Shown here: positions 1-7,528 of the stretch, one piece after another
Layout: every line of letters starts with the position of its first letter
How positions within the stretch are numbered: position 1 is the first letter of the stretch
Assembly (NCBI GenBank): GCA_937907025.1
Contig: CALESJ010000046.1
Span: 1-64,000, forward strand
Source: an uncultured Faecalibacterium sp.
GTDB taxonomy: Bacteria > Bacillota > Clostridia > Oscillospirales > Ruminococcaceae
Length of the DNA: 64,000 nt
Direction of reading: 5' to 3'
Notes under the pieces: generated by a model
What the model was told of the DNA's origin: nothing
The model's database searches: none
The model's input: the letters and a program-made list of their open reading frames with translations, nothing else
Program-made: the position numbers and the translations under genes

Positions 1-22
1 TAGGCCCTTATAGGGCCTGTTC

Positions 23-48
23 AAACCACCCGTTCAACGGGTGGTTTT
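23..48 (+). terminator. Rho-independent terminator of the upstream gene
   Basis: A 12-base arm AAACCACCCGTT and its exact complement AACGGGTGGTTT are separated by one base, so in practice the top of the stem opens as a small loop. A short T stretch follows. It closes the transcript of a gene lying to the left of the window. Confidence 0.8.
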
Positions 49-84
49 GATTTGCCAAAAAATAAAAGGGATTTTGCAGAATTC

Positions 85-113
85 TTGCTGATAGGGGACA
101 AATATGATATAAT
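85..113 (+). promoter_or_regulatory. Promoter of guaA
   Basis: TTGCTG (85-90), a 17-base spacer and a perfect TATAAT (108-113) lie about 60 bases before the guaA start. I see no purine riboswitch in the short leader. Confidence 0.7.
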
Positions 114-171
114 AAATCCGACGTATACCATATTGTACAAATGTGAAATATAATAGGAAGGGAGCATCCCC

Positions 172-1716
172 ATGCAGCAGGAAACCGTTATCGTTCTGGA
201 CTTCGGCGGACAGTACAATCAGCTGATTGCTCGCCGCGTTCGCGAATGCAACGTGTATTGCGAAATTTATTCGTACCGTACGGACCTCGCCAAAATCAAG
301 GAAAAAAATCCCAAGGGTATCATCTTCACCGGTGGCCCGAACAGCGCTTATCTGCCGGACTCTCCGACGATTGACCCCGAAATTTATACCTGGGGCGTGC
401 CGATTCTCGGTATTTGCTACGGCAGCCAGTTGATGATGCACAGCCTGGGCGGTACCGTTTGCAAGGCCCCCGAACGTGAATACGGTAAAACCGTGGTGGA
501 TCTGGATACCAGCAGCCCTCTGTTTGCCGGCCTGCCGGAAAAGAACGTATGCTGGATGAGCCATAATGACTATATCAAGGAGGCCGCTCCCGGGTTCTCC
601 ATTGTGGCGCATACGCCCAACTGCCCGGTGGCAGCTGCGCAGGATACCTCCCGCGGCCTGTATTGCGTGCAGTTCCATCCGGAAGTGCTGCACACAGAAA
701 ACGGTACCCAGATGCTGCACAATTTTGTGTACAAGGTTTGCGGCTGTGCCGGTACCTGGAAGATGGATTCCTTCGTGGAACATGCGGTGCAGGAACTCCG
801 TGCCAAGATTGGCGACGGCAAGGTGCTGTGTGCGCTGTCCGGCGGTGTTGATTCCAGCGTGTGCGCGGCTATGCTTGCCAAGGCAGTGGGCAAACAGCTG
901 ACCTGTGTGTTTGTTGATCACGGCCTGCTGCGCAAGAATGAACGGGAACAGGTTTGTGAGGTCTTTGGCGAGGGCGGTGCCTTTGACATCAACTTCATCT
1001 GCGTGGATGCCCGCGAGCGCTTTTATAACAAGCTGGCCGGGAAGACGGAGCCGGAGGCCAAGCGCAAGATTATCGGCGAGGAATTCATCCGCGTGTTCGA
1101 GGATGAGGCCAAGAAGATCGGCGCGGTGGATTTCCTGGCACAGGGCACTATCTATCCCGACGTGGTCGAGAGTGGCCTGGGCGGTGAGTCCGCTGTGATC
1201 AAGAGCCACCATAATGTGGGCGGTCTGCCGGCTACCGTCGACTTCAAGGAACTGGTAGAGCCTCTGCGCAACCTGTTTAAGGATGAAGTCCGTCAGGCCG
1301 GTCGTGAGCTGGGCCTGCCGGAATATCTGGTGTCCCGCCAGCCGTTCCCGGGCCCCGGCCTTGCCATCCGTATCATCGGCGAAGTCACGCCCGAAAAGGT
1401 GGCTATCGTGCAGGATGCCGACGCCATCTGGCGCGAGGAAGTGGATAAGCTGCCGATGGCACAGCGTCCCAGCCAGTATTTTGCCGCTCTGACCAACATG
1501 CAGAGCGTGGGTGTCATGGGCGATGAGCGTACCTATGATTATGCCATTGCTTTGCGCGCGGTTACGACCACCGACTTTATGACGGCGGAAGTAACGCTGT
1601 TACCCACCGAAACGCTGACCAATGCTGCCAACCGCATCGTCAACGAAGTCAAACATGTGAATCGCGTTATGTTTGACTATACCACCAAGCCGCCAGCCAC
1701 CATTGAGTTTGAATAA
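172..1716 (+). CDS. guaA: GMP synthase (glutamine-hydrolysing)
   Basis: Converts XMP to GMP with ATP and glutamine, the last step of guanine nucleotide synthesis; cytoplasmic. The 514 residues match the two-domain bacterial enzyme. The N-terminal class I amidotransferase has GICYGSQ with nucleophile Cys82 and the QFHPEV motif. The ATP pyrophosphatase domain begins near residue 200 with the PP-loop SGGVDSS (from S223). The C-terminal dimerization domain ends TKPPATIEFE, typical of GuaA. The start is set by ATG after GGAAGGGAG (156-164). The gene is monocistronic, with its own promoter and a strong terminator. It sits immediately left of the mobile-element remnant, a position often used by genomic islands, although the island does not interrupt the gene. 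Confidence 0.98.
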   Translation: MQQETVIVLDFGGQYNQLIARRVRECNVYCEIYSYRTDLAKIKEKNPKGIIFTGGPNSAYLPDSPTIDPEIYTWGVPILGICYGSQLMMHSLGGTVCKAPEREYGKTVVDLDTSSPLFAGLPEKNVCWMSHNDYIKEAAPGFSIVAHTPNCPVAAAQDTSRGLYCVQFHPEVLHTENGTQMLHNFVYKVCGCAGTWKMDSFVEHAVQELRAKIGDGKVLCALSGGVDSSVCAAMLAKAVGKQLTCVFVDHGLLRKNEREQVCEVFGEGGAFDINFICVDARERFYNKLAGKTEPEAKRKIIGEEFIRVFEDEAKKIGAVDFLAQGTIYPDVVESGLGGESAVIKSHHNVGGLPATVDFKELVEPLRNLFKDEVRQAGRELGLPEYLVSRQPFPGPGLAIRIIGEVTPEKVAIVQDADAIWREEVDKLPMAQRPSQYFAALTNMQSVGVMGDERTYDYAIALRAVTTTDFMTAEVTLLPTETLTNAANRIVNEVKHVNRVMFDYTTKPPATIEFE

Positions 1717-1717
1717 G

Positions 1718-1766
1718 CAAAAATGCTTAGTAAACCCAGCGCTTATGCGGGTTTGCAGCATTTTTA
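1718..1766 (+). terminator. Terminator of guaA
   Basis: AAAAATGC (1719-1726) pairs with GCATTTTT (1758-1765), and an inner stem AAACCC/GGGTTT lies within. A T-run ends it. It follows the guaA stop directly. Confidence 0.75.
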
Positions 1767-1776
1767 AAAGTCTTTT

Positions 1777-1794
1777 GATAACAAATTGATAACA
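1777..1794. repeat. Left copy of an 18-base island-flanking repeat
   Basis: GATAACAAATTGATAACA differs by one base from GATAACAAACTGATAACA at 7033-7050. Each copy is itself a tandem GATAACA motif. It lies just after the guaA terminator, where base composition shifts to AT-rich, so it may mark an old recombination site or an arm-type recombinase site. Confidence 0.45.
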
Positions 1795-1890
1795 GTTGCA
1801 TGAGCGCCATTATTCTTGTAATCCAGTGGTTTTCGGGTTAGAGAATGATTGACAGGTGGTTGTGTAACAAAGAAATCCATATTATAAACG

Positions 1891-1933
1891 AAGCCCTTAG
1901 CTGTGGGTAAAAACTCATAGCTAAGGGCTTTTT
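1891..1933 (+). terminator. Terminator-like hairpin beside the XRE gene
   Basis: AAGCCCTTAGCT (1891-1902) and AGCTAAGGGCTT (1919-1930) are perfect complements with a 16-base loop, followed by TTTT on the plus strand. It would stop plus-strand transcripts entering the island. It could also end the minus-strand XRE transcript, although the T-run on that side is weak. Confidence 0.65.
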
Positions 1934-1940
1934 GTCGTGC

Positions 1941-2474
1941 TTATTTATCTGGTTTGAGTTTGTCTTGGAACATTTCGACCAGAGCGTCGCTAAGTGCCTG
2001 TGATGGGACTTTTGCCCATGTTTGCGTAGTATCAAACTCCGGGTAATGGTAACGCCACTCATCGTATTTGTCTTTACTGATTTCTTCAGAAGATAGCTTG
2101 TCAGCCTGCTCTTTCCAGGCGTACAGCATTTTCCGGAGTTCGTGAGCGTCTTTACCTTTGGAAGTATCGACTTTCAGACAGATTTCTCCGTCTGATTCAC
2201 TGACAGTCAGACCGTACAAATCTTCAAGGGTAAATAAAGTGTGCATCAGTCCGATATAGCTGTCAATGTCAGGAACATCGAGGGCATGAGGGGAAACATC
2301 CAGAGCCTGTGCCAGTGCAGCAGTAAGTTCCGCCTTCGGTTTTCTTGTTCCTGTTTCGTATTGTGCTAAACGTACATCGGCACTTCGTTCAGGAAAGCCG
2401 ACAATCGTACCAAGATATTTTTGTGTCATCCCACGCAGAATGCGGAAAAAATGTATTCTCTCTCCAATCGCCAT
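1941..2474 (-). CDS. XRE-family transcriptional regulator of the mobile element
   Basis: A 177-residue helix-turn-helix repressor-like protein. The N-terminal Cro/CI-type domain (about residues 5-65) contains RILRGMTQKYLG and RLAQYETGTRKP, the usual HTH and recognition region. The rest is a helical segment of unknown role. I chose the ATG at 2474 because AAGGAG lies about ten bases upstream on the minus strand; the longer open frame has no such site. It is transcribed away from the excisionase/relaxase remnant, and a consensus promoter overlapping an inverted repeat lies between them. That arrangement suggests it represses the transfer genes. The family assignment is solid; the target is inferred. 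Confidence 0.85.
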   Translation of the reverse strand: MAIGERIHFFRILRGMTQKYLGTIVGFPERSADVRLAQYETGTRKPKAELTAALAQALDVSPHALDVPDIDSYIGLMHTLFTLEDLYGLTVSESDGEICLKVDTSKGKDAHELRKMLYAWKEQADKLSSEEISKDKYDEWRYHYPEFDTTQTWAKVPSQALSDALVEMFQDKLKPDK

Positions 2475-2580
2475 AACGTGTCCGCTCCTTGTATGTATTT
2501 TACAATGAGTATAGCAGATATGTTTAGGGGAAGTCAAGATAATACAAAACAAAAAAGTTTAATATTTTCCAAAAAGCCAC

Positions 2581-2613
2581 TTGACACAAACAAATATGCT
2601 TAGTATAATAAGC
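2581..2613 (+). promoter_or_regulatory. Consensus promoter with overlapping palindrome, mobilization operon
   Basis: TTGACA (2581-2586), 17 bases, TATAAT (2604-2609): a perfect sigma-70 type promoter. The palindrome GCTTA-gtataa-TAAGC (2598-2613) covers the -10 box, and a related TTAAGC follows, so this is a likely operator for the divergent XRE protein. The genes it served are now broken. Confidence 0.75.
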
Positions 2614-2808
2614 TAAAATTAAGCAAATAAGTTTAATAAAAACAAAATGACCGTCCGAACAGTATAAACCGCCAAGACCTTGCCAGACAGCAAGCAAGCG
2701 CCTGACATATTATGATATATCGGGACAGCAGAGTGCCGAACAGGGAATACCTGCTGGAACTTCCTTCGGATAGAACGGCGATAAAAAATGAAAGAAAGGA
2801 CTGATTAT
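2614..2808 (+). other. Leader / possible oriT-like region before the transfer genes
   Basis: A non-coding stretch between the promoter and the excisionase-like fragment. It contains the small inverted repeat CTTGC-cagaca-GCAAG (2679-2694), an AT-rich dyad around 2703-2722 and a CAGCA/TGCTG pair. Such features occur near origins of transfer, but I recognise no nic site, so the role is open. Confidence 0.3.
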
Positions 2809-2946
2809 ATGAAAAACAGATTTATTTGTGCCGAAGAAGTGGCACAGGAACTAAGCGTATCAAAACCGTATCCATCTTGTATTCAGCGAACGGAAAATGC
2901 TGGAACATCCAGAAGTGAAAATTGCTACCAGAAATATGTTTTATGA
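2809..2946 (+). pseudogene. Truncated excisionase-like DNA-binding gene
   Basis: The first 20 or so codons, starting MKNRFICAEEVAQELSVSKPY, match the helix-turn-helix excisionase-type proteins of Firmicutes conjugative elements. After that the frame reads through unrelated sequence and stops at 2944-2946. A ribosome binding site AAAGAAAGGA lies upstream. The sequence joins relaxase coding sequence in another frame near 2862-2870, so the 3' part was lost in the deletion that also removed the relaxase start. Confidence 0.65.
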
Positions 2947-3943
2947 TGAACAGGGTAAGCACAGACGCACGAAGAAAGAGATTTTAGATGAGCAGGGAAA
3001 TCTACGGGCAGGATGCAGCATTATTCCCAAAGGGGAAGTTTACGAGAGCCATATTTTTACCAAGAAAGATGAATGGTTTAAGAGCGATGCTTTTACCAGA
3101 GAAGTCAAAGAGATGTTCACGGAAATCATCAACAGCCATGTAAAAGATGAATCTGAAAAGCTGTCTGTATTTCAGCAGGGCGGCGTGTATCTGGCAACGA
3201 AGAAAATCGGGAAGAATAATCCGAAAGAAGCAGAGATACGGGCGGACAATGCGGCACGGCAGGAATGGAATCGGACAGTTGATGTGGCATTAGTCGAGGG
3301 CGTTCCCGAAGAAGATATTTTAATTGTCAAGCGGGAGAAAATCACAGATAAAACATTGCAATCTATACGGGCACATGGTTGGCTGCCGGATATGTTTCAG
3401 CAGATTATCCGAGGAGCGAAAGACTTCTTACAGGAAATGATTTTCAAGTTTAAGATGCCGCCGAAGCCAGTACCGAAGATTGATTTACAGGAATGGAATG
3501 ATATGCGGAAGATGATGGAGAAACTTCAGAAGCAGTCACAGGCGATGAAGTCCACACAGCAGGAGATTTCCTCATTGAAGAAACAGCTTTCCGAAACAAC
3601 GGGATTTTTCAAAGGAAAAGCACGAAAATCCTTAGAGGGTAAAATTGAACAGGCAGAGAAACAGGAAAAACGTATCCACACGGATATGGAACAGACGGTA
3701 AAACAGGCAGGATATTCAGATGTTCAGTCCTTCACAAAGACATATCAGAAATCGGAAAAGTTGATCCGGAAATACAATGAGGAGCTGCGTGCATGGGAAA
3801 ATCAGACAGAACAGAAGGAAGAAAAGCCATCAGAACCGCCGAAAAAGGCAAGCATACGGGAAAAGTTACACCGTTACCAGCAGGAAAGCAGACAGCAGCC
3901 AAAACAGTCAGCAAAGAAGAAATCTATGGACAGAGAACGATGA
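2864..3943 (+). pseudogene. N-terminally truncated MobA/MobL-type relaxase
   Basis: The frame reads NRIHLVFSERKMLEHPEVK from about 2864, where MobA/MobL relaxases have their metal-binding NPHxHLxxSER region, and continues through the typical lysine/glutamate-rich C-terminal coiled coil (about residues 200-330) to the stop at 3943. The upstream catalytic tyrosine part is absent. The first ATG of the surviving frame is 2897, without a ribosome binding site, and would give 348 residues lacking the active site. A full-length relaxase would nick oriT to start transfer; this copy should not. Its stop overlaps a possible ATG of the next gene. Confidence 0.75.
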
Positions 3944-3960
3944 GAAAGGTGGAACAGAAC

Positions 3961-4338
3961 ATGAAGAAAACAATTTTTGAAGAAATGGGCGGCATTTATG
4001 TAAGATGTGGGGATTACTTTATCCCCAACCTTACCTTGCCGGAGGAAGAAGAACCGAGATTTGTTGGAGTATGGGGACAAAGACATTTGCAGTATTTGAA
4101 AGAATACCGCAGGACTGTATATCTGGATCTGCTGATGAGCGGCAGATTGAATAGTTATCTGGCAGATATAGAGGAACAGGCACAGGAACGATTTGAGAGG
4201 ATTGTAGAGCAGATGAAACAGGCTCAAGGAATTACCGAACAGTTAAAGGCAGATAACGCATTAGAATGGGTAGGTAGAATGAATAACATACAGGCGTGTG
4301 CGAGGGAGATTGTGGATAGAGAGATAATCTATTGGTAA
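3961..4338 (+). CDS. tnpV: Transposon-encoded protein TnpV
   Basis: The 125-residue protein begins MKKTIFEEMGGIYVRCGDY and contains GQRHLQYLKEYRR and NALEWVGRMNNI, which I recognise from TnpV proteins of Tn4451-like and related clostridial mobile elements. The biochemical role of TnpV is not established; the family travels with recombinases and relaxases. The ATG at 3961 is preferred because AAGGTGG lies eight bases upstream. A longer form starting at 3940 would overlap the relaxase stop. It is the last recognisable backbone gene before the cargo operon. Confidence 0.8.
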   Translation: MKKTIFEEMGGIYVRCGDYFIPNLTLPEEEEPRFVGVWGQRHLQYLKEYRRTVYLDLLMSGRLNSYLADIEEQAQERFERIVEQMKQAQGITEQLKADNALEWVGRMNNIQACAREIVDREIIYW

Positions 4339-4376
4339 GTGCTGCTATGAATATGTATCGTATTTATATTTTTTGC

Positions 4377-4405
4377 TTGACGAGTTACCTAAAATAAATT
4401 ATTAT
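4377..4405 (+). promoter_or_regulatory. Promoter of the cargo operon
   Basis: TTGACG (4377-4382), 17 bases, TATTAT (4400-4405), followed by a short AT-rich leader to the ATG at 4448. It gives the cargo genes a transcription start independent of the transfer operon. Confidence 0.6.
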
Positions 4406-4447
4406 AAAGTTATAAAAAATATAACACAGAATAAAGAGGGTGGAAGA

Positions 4448-4786
4448 ATGAGCAATGATTTGATGAGAAAGCAATCGAAAAATATTTTGAATGCAATAAA
4501 TAATTTTGTTTCTAATACAGGTTTAAATGATGTAAAAACGTCTTTTGATTCAAAGACAGGAATTGCCAGTGTTATTGGAAATAAGGATGGTTTTCAGTAT
4601 ACTACAACGTTGACCAAACATATGAATGGCGTAGTGCAAACGACAACGCAATTTGCTACCAATTTGGGAAAGGAAGCGCTAATATCACAAATTAAAGCTT
4701 TAAGAAAGCAAGGATATAAACAACAACAAATAGCGGATATGCTTAAAATTTCTCAAGCAACAGTAAGCAAATATTTGAGAAAATAA
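4448..4786 (+). CDS. Small protein with C-terminal helix-turn-helix
   Basis: A 112-residue protein. The N-terminal 75 residues (MSNDLMRKQSKNILNAINN...) match no family I know. The C-terminal 35 residues, with KALRKQGYKQQQIADMLK and SQATVSKYLRK, form a resolvase- or sigma-region-4-like helix-turn-helix. The ATG at 4448 follows AGAGGGTGG; an upstream in-frame ATG at 4373 lies in the promoter and is rejected. As first gene of the AT-rich cargo operon it is probably its regulator or a DNA-recognition subunit. A recombinase is unlikely because no catalytic domain is present. Confidence 0.65.
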   Translation: MSNDLMRKQSKNILNAINNFVSNTGLNDVKTSFDSKTGIASVIGNKDGFQYTTTLTKHMNGVVQTTTQFATNLGKEALISQIKALRKQGYKQQQIADMLKISQATVSKYLRK

Positions 4787-4813
4787 TCTCGTAAAGTATA
4801 GGAATGGGGATAA

Positions 4814-5215
4814 ATGGGAGTGAAAAAACTTAAATTAAATGAAAATATGGGAGAAATTGTAAAGGCTCATGGATACGAACTTGATGCAGAAGAAAGATAT
4901 GTTATCAATATCGAACGCGAATTAAGTGAGCAATCAGCAATCATGGCAGCAATACAAAGCGTTGGGCTACCAGCGTTAAACGATTACCATCAATGGTTAA
5001 TACATAATGGATTTGATGCCAATATGCCTAATCCCACAAATAGCTTTGTTGATCAATTTTATGGAAAGAAAGCTTTGTGGAAAACAGATTTATCGCAAGG
5101 TATTGTTGTGAGAGCAGAAAATGAAGATGATTATTTTATCGTCATGGAATGTAGTAGATTAAATGAAGGATTTAAATACACTCAGATAATTTTGACATTA
5201 GGTGGATGCTTGTAA
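4814..5215 (+). CDS. Hypothetical protein, 133 residues
   Basis: I do not recognise a family. The protein is mixed alpha/beta, without membrane segments, signal peptide or cysteine clusters; the middle has the proline-rich stretch NMPNPTNSF. The start ATG follows GGAATGGGG. It lies 27 bases after the HTH gene and 35 bases before the PD-(D/E)XK gene, on the same strand and with the same AT-rich codon use, so it is probably co-transcribed. It could be a partner or inhibitor of the next protein, but that rests on position only. Confidence 0.6.
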   Translation: MGVKKLKLNENMGEIVKAHGYELDAEERYVINIERELSEQSAIMAAIQSVGLPALNDYHQWLIHNGFDANMPNPTNSFVDQFYGKKALWKTDLSQGIVVRAENEDDYFIVMECSRLNEGFKYTQIILTLGGCL

Positions 5216-5250
5216 TTTAAAATTATTTTTGCAAGAGGGAGGAGATTTCA

Positions 5251-6042
5251 ATGTACTCTGTTACTAAACGTATTAGTATGGTAAAACAGCCATATGGCGG
5301 ATATCTAAATAAAAAGCAATTTGATATTACTTCTATTGATGACGGAAAGACATTGAATGAAGCAGAGAATATTCATGCTTCGTTAATTGGTCTTGCGGTT
5401 GACTATTTGACCCGTTTTATGATGGGAACATCCGTAGAAGAAGCTTTCAAAATTTCGTTACAAGGAGCATTGTGTCTTGATTTATTTTTAAATAATACCA
5501 GTGGCAAAAAAGGGTTGGCATTAGGAAATGCTAAGAAGTTATTAAAAGGCATAAAAGGTCTTGATAATGAGTCTGTCAGTAATGCATGTAAATTAGTTGG
5601 TTACGATGTTTGTTTCAGAGCGGGTGTAATTGGGTATAAACCAGTAGAAGAAATTAAGCCTGATAGTGATACTATTGAGAATATTGTGATTATGGTAAAA
5701 CGAAGTCTGGCATTTTGGAAAGAATATGGTCCTATTACAAAAGATGGTTTTACTTTTGAGGGTGGTTATACGGATATAGTATCATCAGGAGATGGAGATT
5801 ATTTAACTGAGGATACGTTGTGGGATTTTAAGGTGTCAAAAGAGGAACCCAAAAGTAAATATACATTGCAGTTGTTAATGTACTATATTATGGGATGTCA
5901 TTCAATACATCCAGAATTTCAGAAAATTGAAAAACTCGGAATATTTAATCCGAGAAAAAACAAAGTTTATATAGCCAAGGTATCTTCAATTAACCCTGAA
6001 GTAATTGAAAAAGTATCCCAGGATATTATCGGATACAAATAA
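5251..6042 (+). CDS. RecB/Cas4-like PD-(D/E)XK nuclease-fold protein
   Basis: A 263-residue protein beginning MYSVTKRISMVKQPYGGYL. The C-terminal half carries an ordered set of motifs fitting the PD-(D/E)XK nuclease superfamily: D175 in GGYTDIV, D192-x-K194 in LWDFKVS, then Q207-x3-Y211 in QLLMYYIMG, the pattern of RecB- and Cas4-type exonucleases. The usual Cas4 cysteine cluster is absent. GGGAGGAG before the ATG gives a strong ribosome binding site. The N-terminal half, with NEAENIHASLIGLAVDYLTRF, looks like a conserved helical domain. Nuclease activity and substrate are inferred from motifs alone. In an element cargo operon, a role in defence or in control of incoming DNA is plausible. Confidence 0.65.
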   Translation: MYSVTKRISMVKQPYGGYLNKKQFDITSIDDGKTLNEAENIHASLIGLAVDYLTRFMMGTSVEEAFKISLQGALCLDLFLNNTSGKKGLALGNAKKLLKGIKGLDNESVSNACKLVGYDVCFRAGVIGYKPVEEIKPDSDTIENIVIMVKRSLAFWKEYGPITKDGFTFEGGYTDIVSSGDGDYLTEDTLWDFKVSKEEPKSKYTLQLLMYYIMGCHSIHPEFQKIEKLGIFNPRKNKVYIAKVSSINPEVIEKVSQDIIGYK

Positions 6043-6081
6043 AAAGTTGGGTTTATTGCTAAAAAGGAAAATGAAAATTAT

Positions 6082-6951
6082 ATGAAAAACATGAAAATAG
6101 ATGCCAATGGGACAGAAATCAGAGTGATGGGTAATGTTGTTAATGAAGATGCTTACATTTCACTCACTGATATTGCAAAATATAAAAACCCAGACAATGC
6201 CTTTATTGTGGTGGCAAACTGGATGCGTAATCATTCTACGATTTCATTTTTGGGCTTGTGGGAACAAATTCACAATCCCAATTTTAAACCTATCGAATTC
6301 GATAGGTTTAAAGCAGAATCTGGTGATAATGCTTTTACGTTGACACCGCAGCAGTGGATCAAAGCAACGGATGCAATTGGTATCGTATCAAAATCAGGAC
6401 GATATGGCGGCACTTATGCTCATACGGATATAGCGTTTGAGTTTGCTTCATGGATTTCGCCGGAATTTAAACTTTATATCATCAAAGACTATCAGCGATT
6501 AAAGAAAGATGAAGCAGATCGATTAGCAATTGGGTGGGATGTAAAGAGAGAACTTTCAAAAATAAACTATCGTATCCACACAGATGCAGTAAAAGAATTT
6601 TTGATAACTCCCACATTATCTCCGCAGGAAATGGCATATACATACGCTTCAGAAGCAGATATTCTAAATATGGCTTTGTTTGGAAAAACAGCAGCACAAT
6701 GGAGAAATGAAAAAGGAATAAAAGGGAAAACTCCTAATATCAGAGATTTTGCTTCAGCGGAAGAATTGGTTGTGCTTATCAATTTGGAAGATACAAACGC
6801 AGACCTGATAAGGCAGGAAGTGCCTAAAATTGAAAGGCTGAAAATATTAAGAGAGAAAGCATACAGGCAATTAGAACTTTTGAGAAAGAACCAAGATACG
6901 ATTGAGGCACTAAAGAAAAATCTTATTGAAGATACAGAAACAAATGGTTGA
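6082..6951 (+). CDS. KilA-N domain protein
   Basis: A 289-residue protein whose first 150 or so residues match the KilA-N DNA-binding domain found in phage antirepressors and plasmid proteins: ISLTDIAKYKNPDNAF, the NWMRNHSTISFLGLWE stretch, and the C-terminal signature YAHTDIAFEFASWISPEFK. The rest is helical, with a coiled-coil-like end (KIERLKILREKAYRQLELL). AAAAGGAA lies 12 bases before the ATG. It is the last gene of the AT-rich cargo cluster, 39 bases after the nuclease-like gene. KilA-N proteins often sit on mobile elements; the ligand and target are unknown. Confidence 0.85.
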   Translation: MKNMKIDANGTEIRVMGNVVNEDAYISLTDIAKYKNPDNAFIVVANWMRNHSTISFLGLWEQIHNPNFKPIEFDRFKAESGDNAFTLTPQQWIKATDAIGIVSKSGRYGGTYAHTDIAFEFASWISPEFKLYIIKDYQRLKKDEADRLAIGWDVKRELSKINYRIHTDAVKEFLITPTLSPQEMAYTYASEADILNMALFGKTAAQWRNEKGIKGKTPNIRDFASAEELVVLINLEDTNADLIRQEVPKIERLKILREKAYRQLELLRKNQDTIEALKKNLIEDTETNG

Positions 6952-7257
6952 TTTCCTAAGCAAAACCGTTTATAATCTGAATCGGAACATATTGCTATTA
7001 TCCACAGTTACGGAGCGAGTGTTATCAATACCGATAACAAACTGATAACATTAGCCCATATAGGCAGGATAATATGGATAAATCAAATAATCAAAAGAAC
7101 TGCAAACACGACAACAAATAATCTCTAAACAAAATTGATTAGTAATTGTCGAGTTTGAATAATTTCACAACCTTGAAAAACCGCATAGTTAAGCGGCTTT
7201 ATTAGCTGTGAAATGCCTTGCGGCAACGATTTGGCAACATGCTTTTCTGAATGGATA
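6952..7257. other. Right-end non-coding region of the island
   Basis: No gene is visible. It holds the dyad GTTATC-aatacc-GATAAC (7021-7038), the right 18-base repeat (7033-7050), a small CCGC/GCGG hairpin near 7181-7195 and two GGCAAC motifs at 7222-7237 that resemble the GATAAC repeat unit. Composition returns toward the GC-rich chromosome after about 7200. Confidence 0.5.
7033..7050. repeat. Right copy of the 18-base island-flanking repeat
   Basis: GATAACAAACTGATAACA, 17 of 18 bases identical to 1777-1794 and in the same orientation. The two copies enclose about 5.27 kb containing all element-type genes. Confidence 0.45.
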
Positions 7258-7295
7258 AAAGAGCCAACTGACGAATGCCAGCTGGCTCTTTTTTT
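7258..7295 (+). terminator. Strong terminator at the island's right border
   Basis: GAGCCAACTG (7261-7270) pairs with CAGCTGGCTC (7279-7288) with one mismatch and is followed by seven T. It would insulate marR from island transcripts. Confidence 0.75.
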
Positions 7296-7461
7296 GTCCG
7301 GGAGCGCACGCTAATTTGTACTTTTGGGCGTTGGTAGCGGTATCATAACTTAAGCGGTTAGCCCCATGCCGATTGCGCAACCCAAAAGGTAAAAGCAATC
7401 AGCAAGAGAAGGGGGGGACAGCTGCTGACATACAAAATTAGCAGAGAAGGCCCGCAACTGC

Positions 7462-7504
7462 TTGACAAGTATGGACAAGGTGTTTATAATATGTAATTGG
7501 TTAC
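7462..7504 (+). promoter_or_regulatory. Promoter and MarR-type operator of the marR-MATE locus
   Basis: TTGACA (7462-7467), 17 bases, TATAAT (7485-7490). The imperfect palindrome GTAATTGGTTAC (7493-7504) starts two bases after the -10 box, over the expected transcription start. The same sequence with one change recurs at 8048-8059 before the MATE gene. An imperfect 8-base stem, CTTTTGGG with CCCAAAAG, also encloses about 60 bases near 7322-7391. Confidence 0.8.
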
Positions 7505-7528
7505 TTATTGAATTGGAAGAGGTGCCAC

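Larger units (their letters stand above)
1777..7050. mobile_element. Remnant of an integrative/mobilizable element with AT-rich cargo
   Basis: The stretch is visibly AT-rich against GC-rich flanks. It holds an XRE regulator, an excisionase-like fragment, a truncated MobA/MobL relaxase, tnpV (a protein known from Tn4451-type elements) and four cargo genes. No integrase, recombinase, replication or type IV secretion gene is present, so it is probably immobile by itself. The limits given are the near-identical 18-base repeats. The true right end could extend to about 7250, where a further related sequence with two GGCAAC motifs lies near 7221-7238. Confidence 0.7.

Noticed and set aside
2614..2808. 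Origin of transfer
   Set aside because: Inverted repeats are present, but no known nic consensus is recognisable and the relaxase is broken, so it is reported only as a weak possibility.
7319..7392. Structured RNA formed by CTTTTGGG and CCCAAAAG arms
   Set aside because: The outer stem is short and imperfect, there is no T-run, and no known RNA family matches.
7189..7398. A 69-codon minus-strand frame at the island border
   Set aside because: It overlaps a terminator hairpin and has no ribosome binding site or family.
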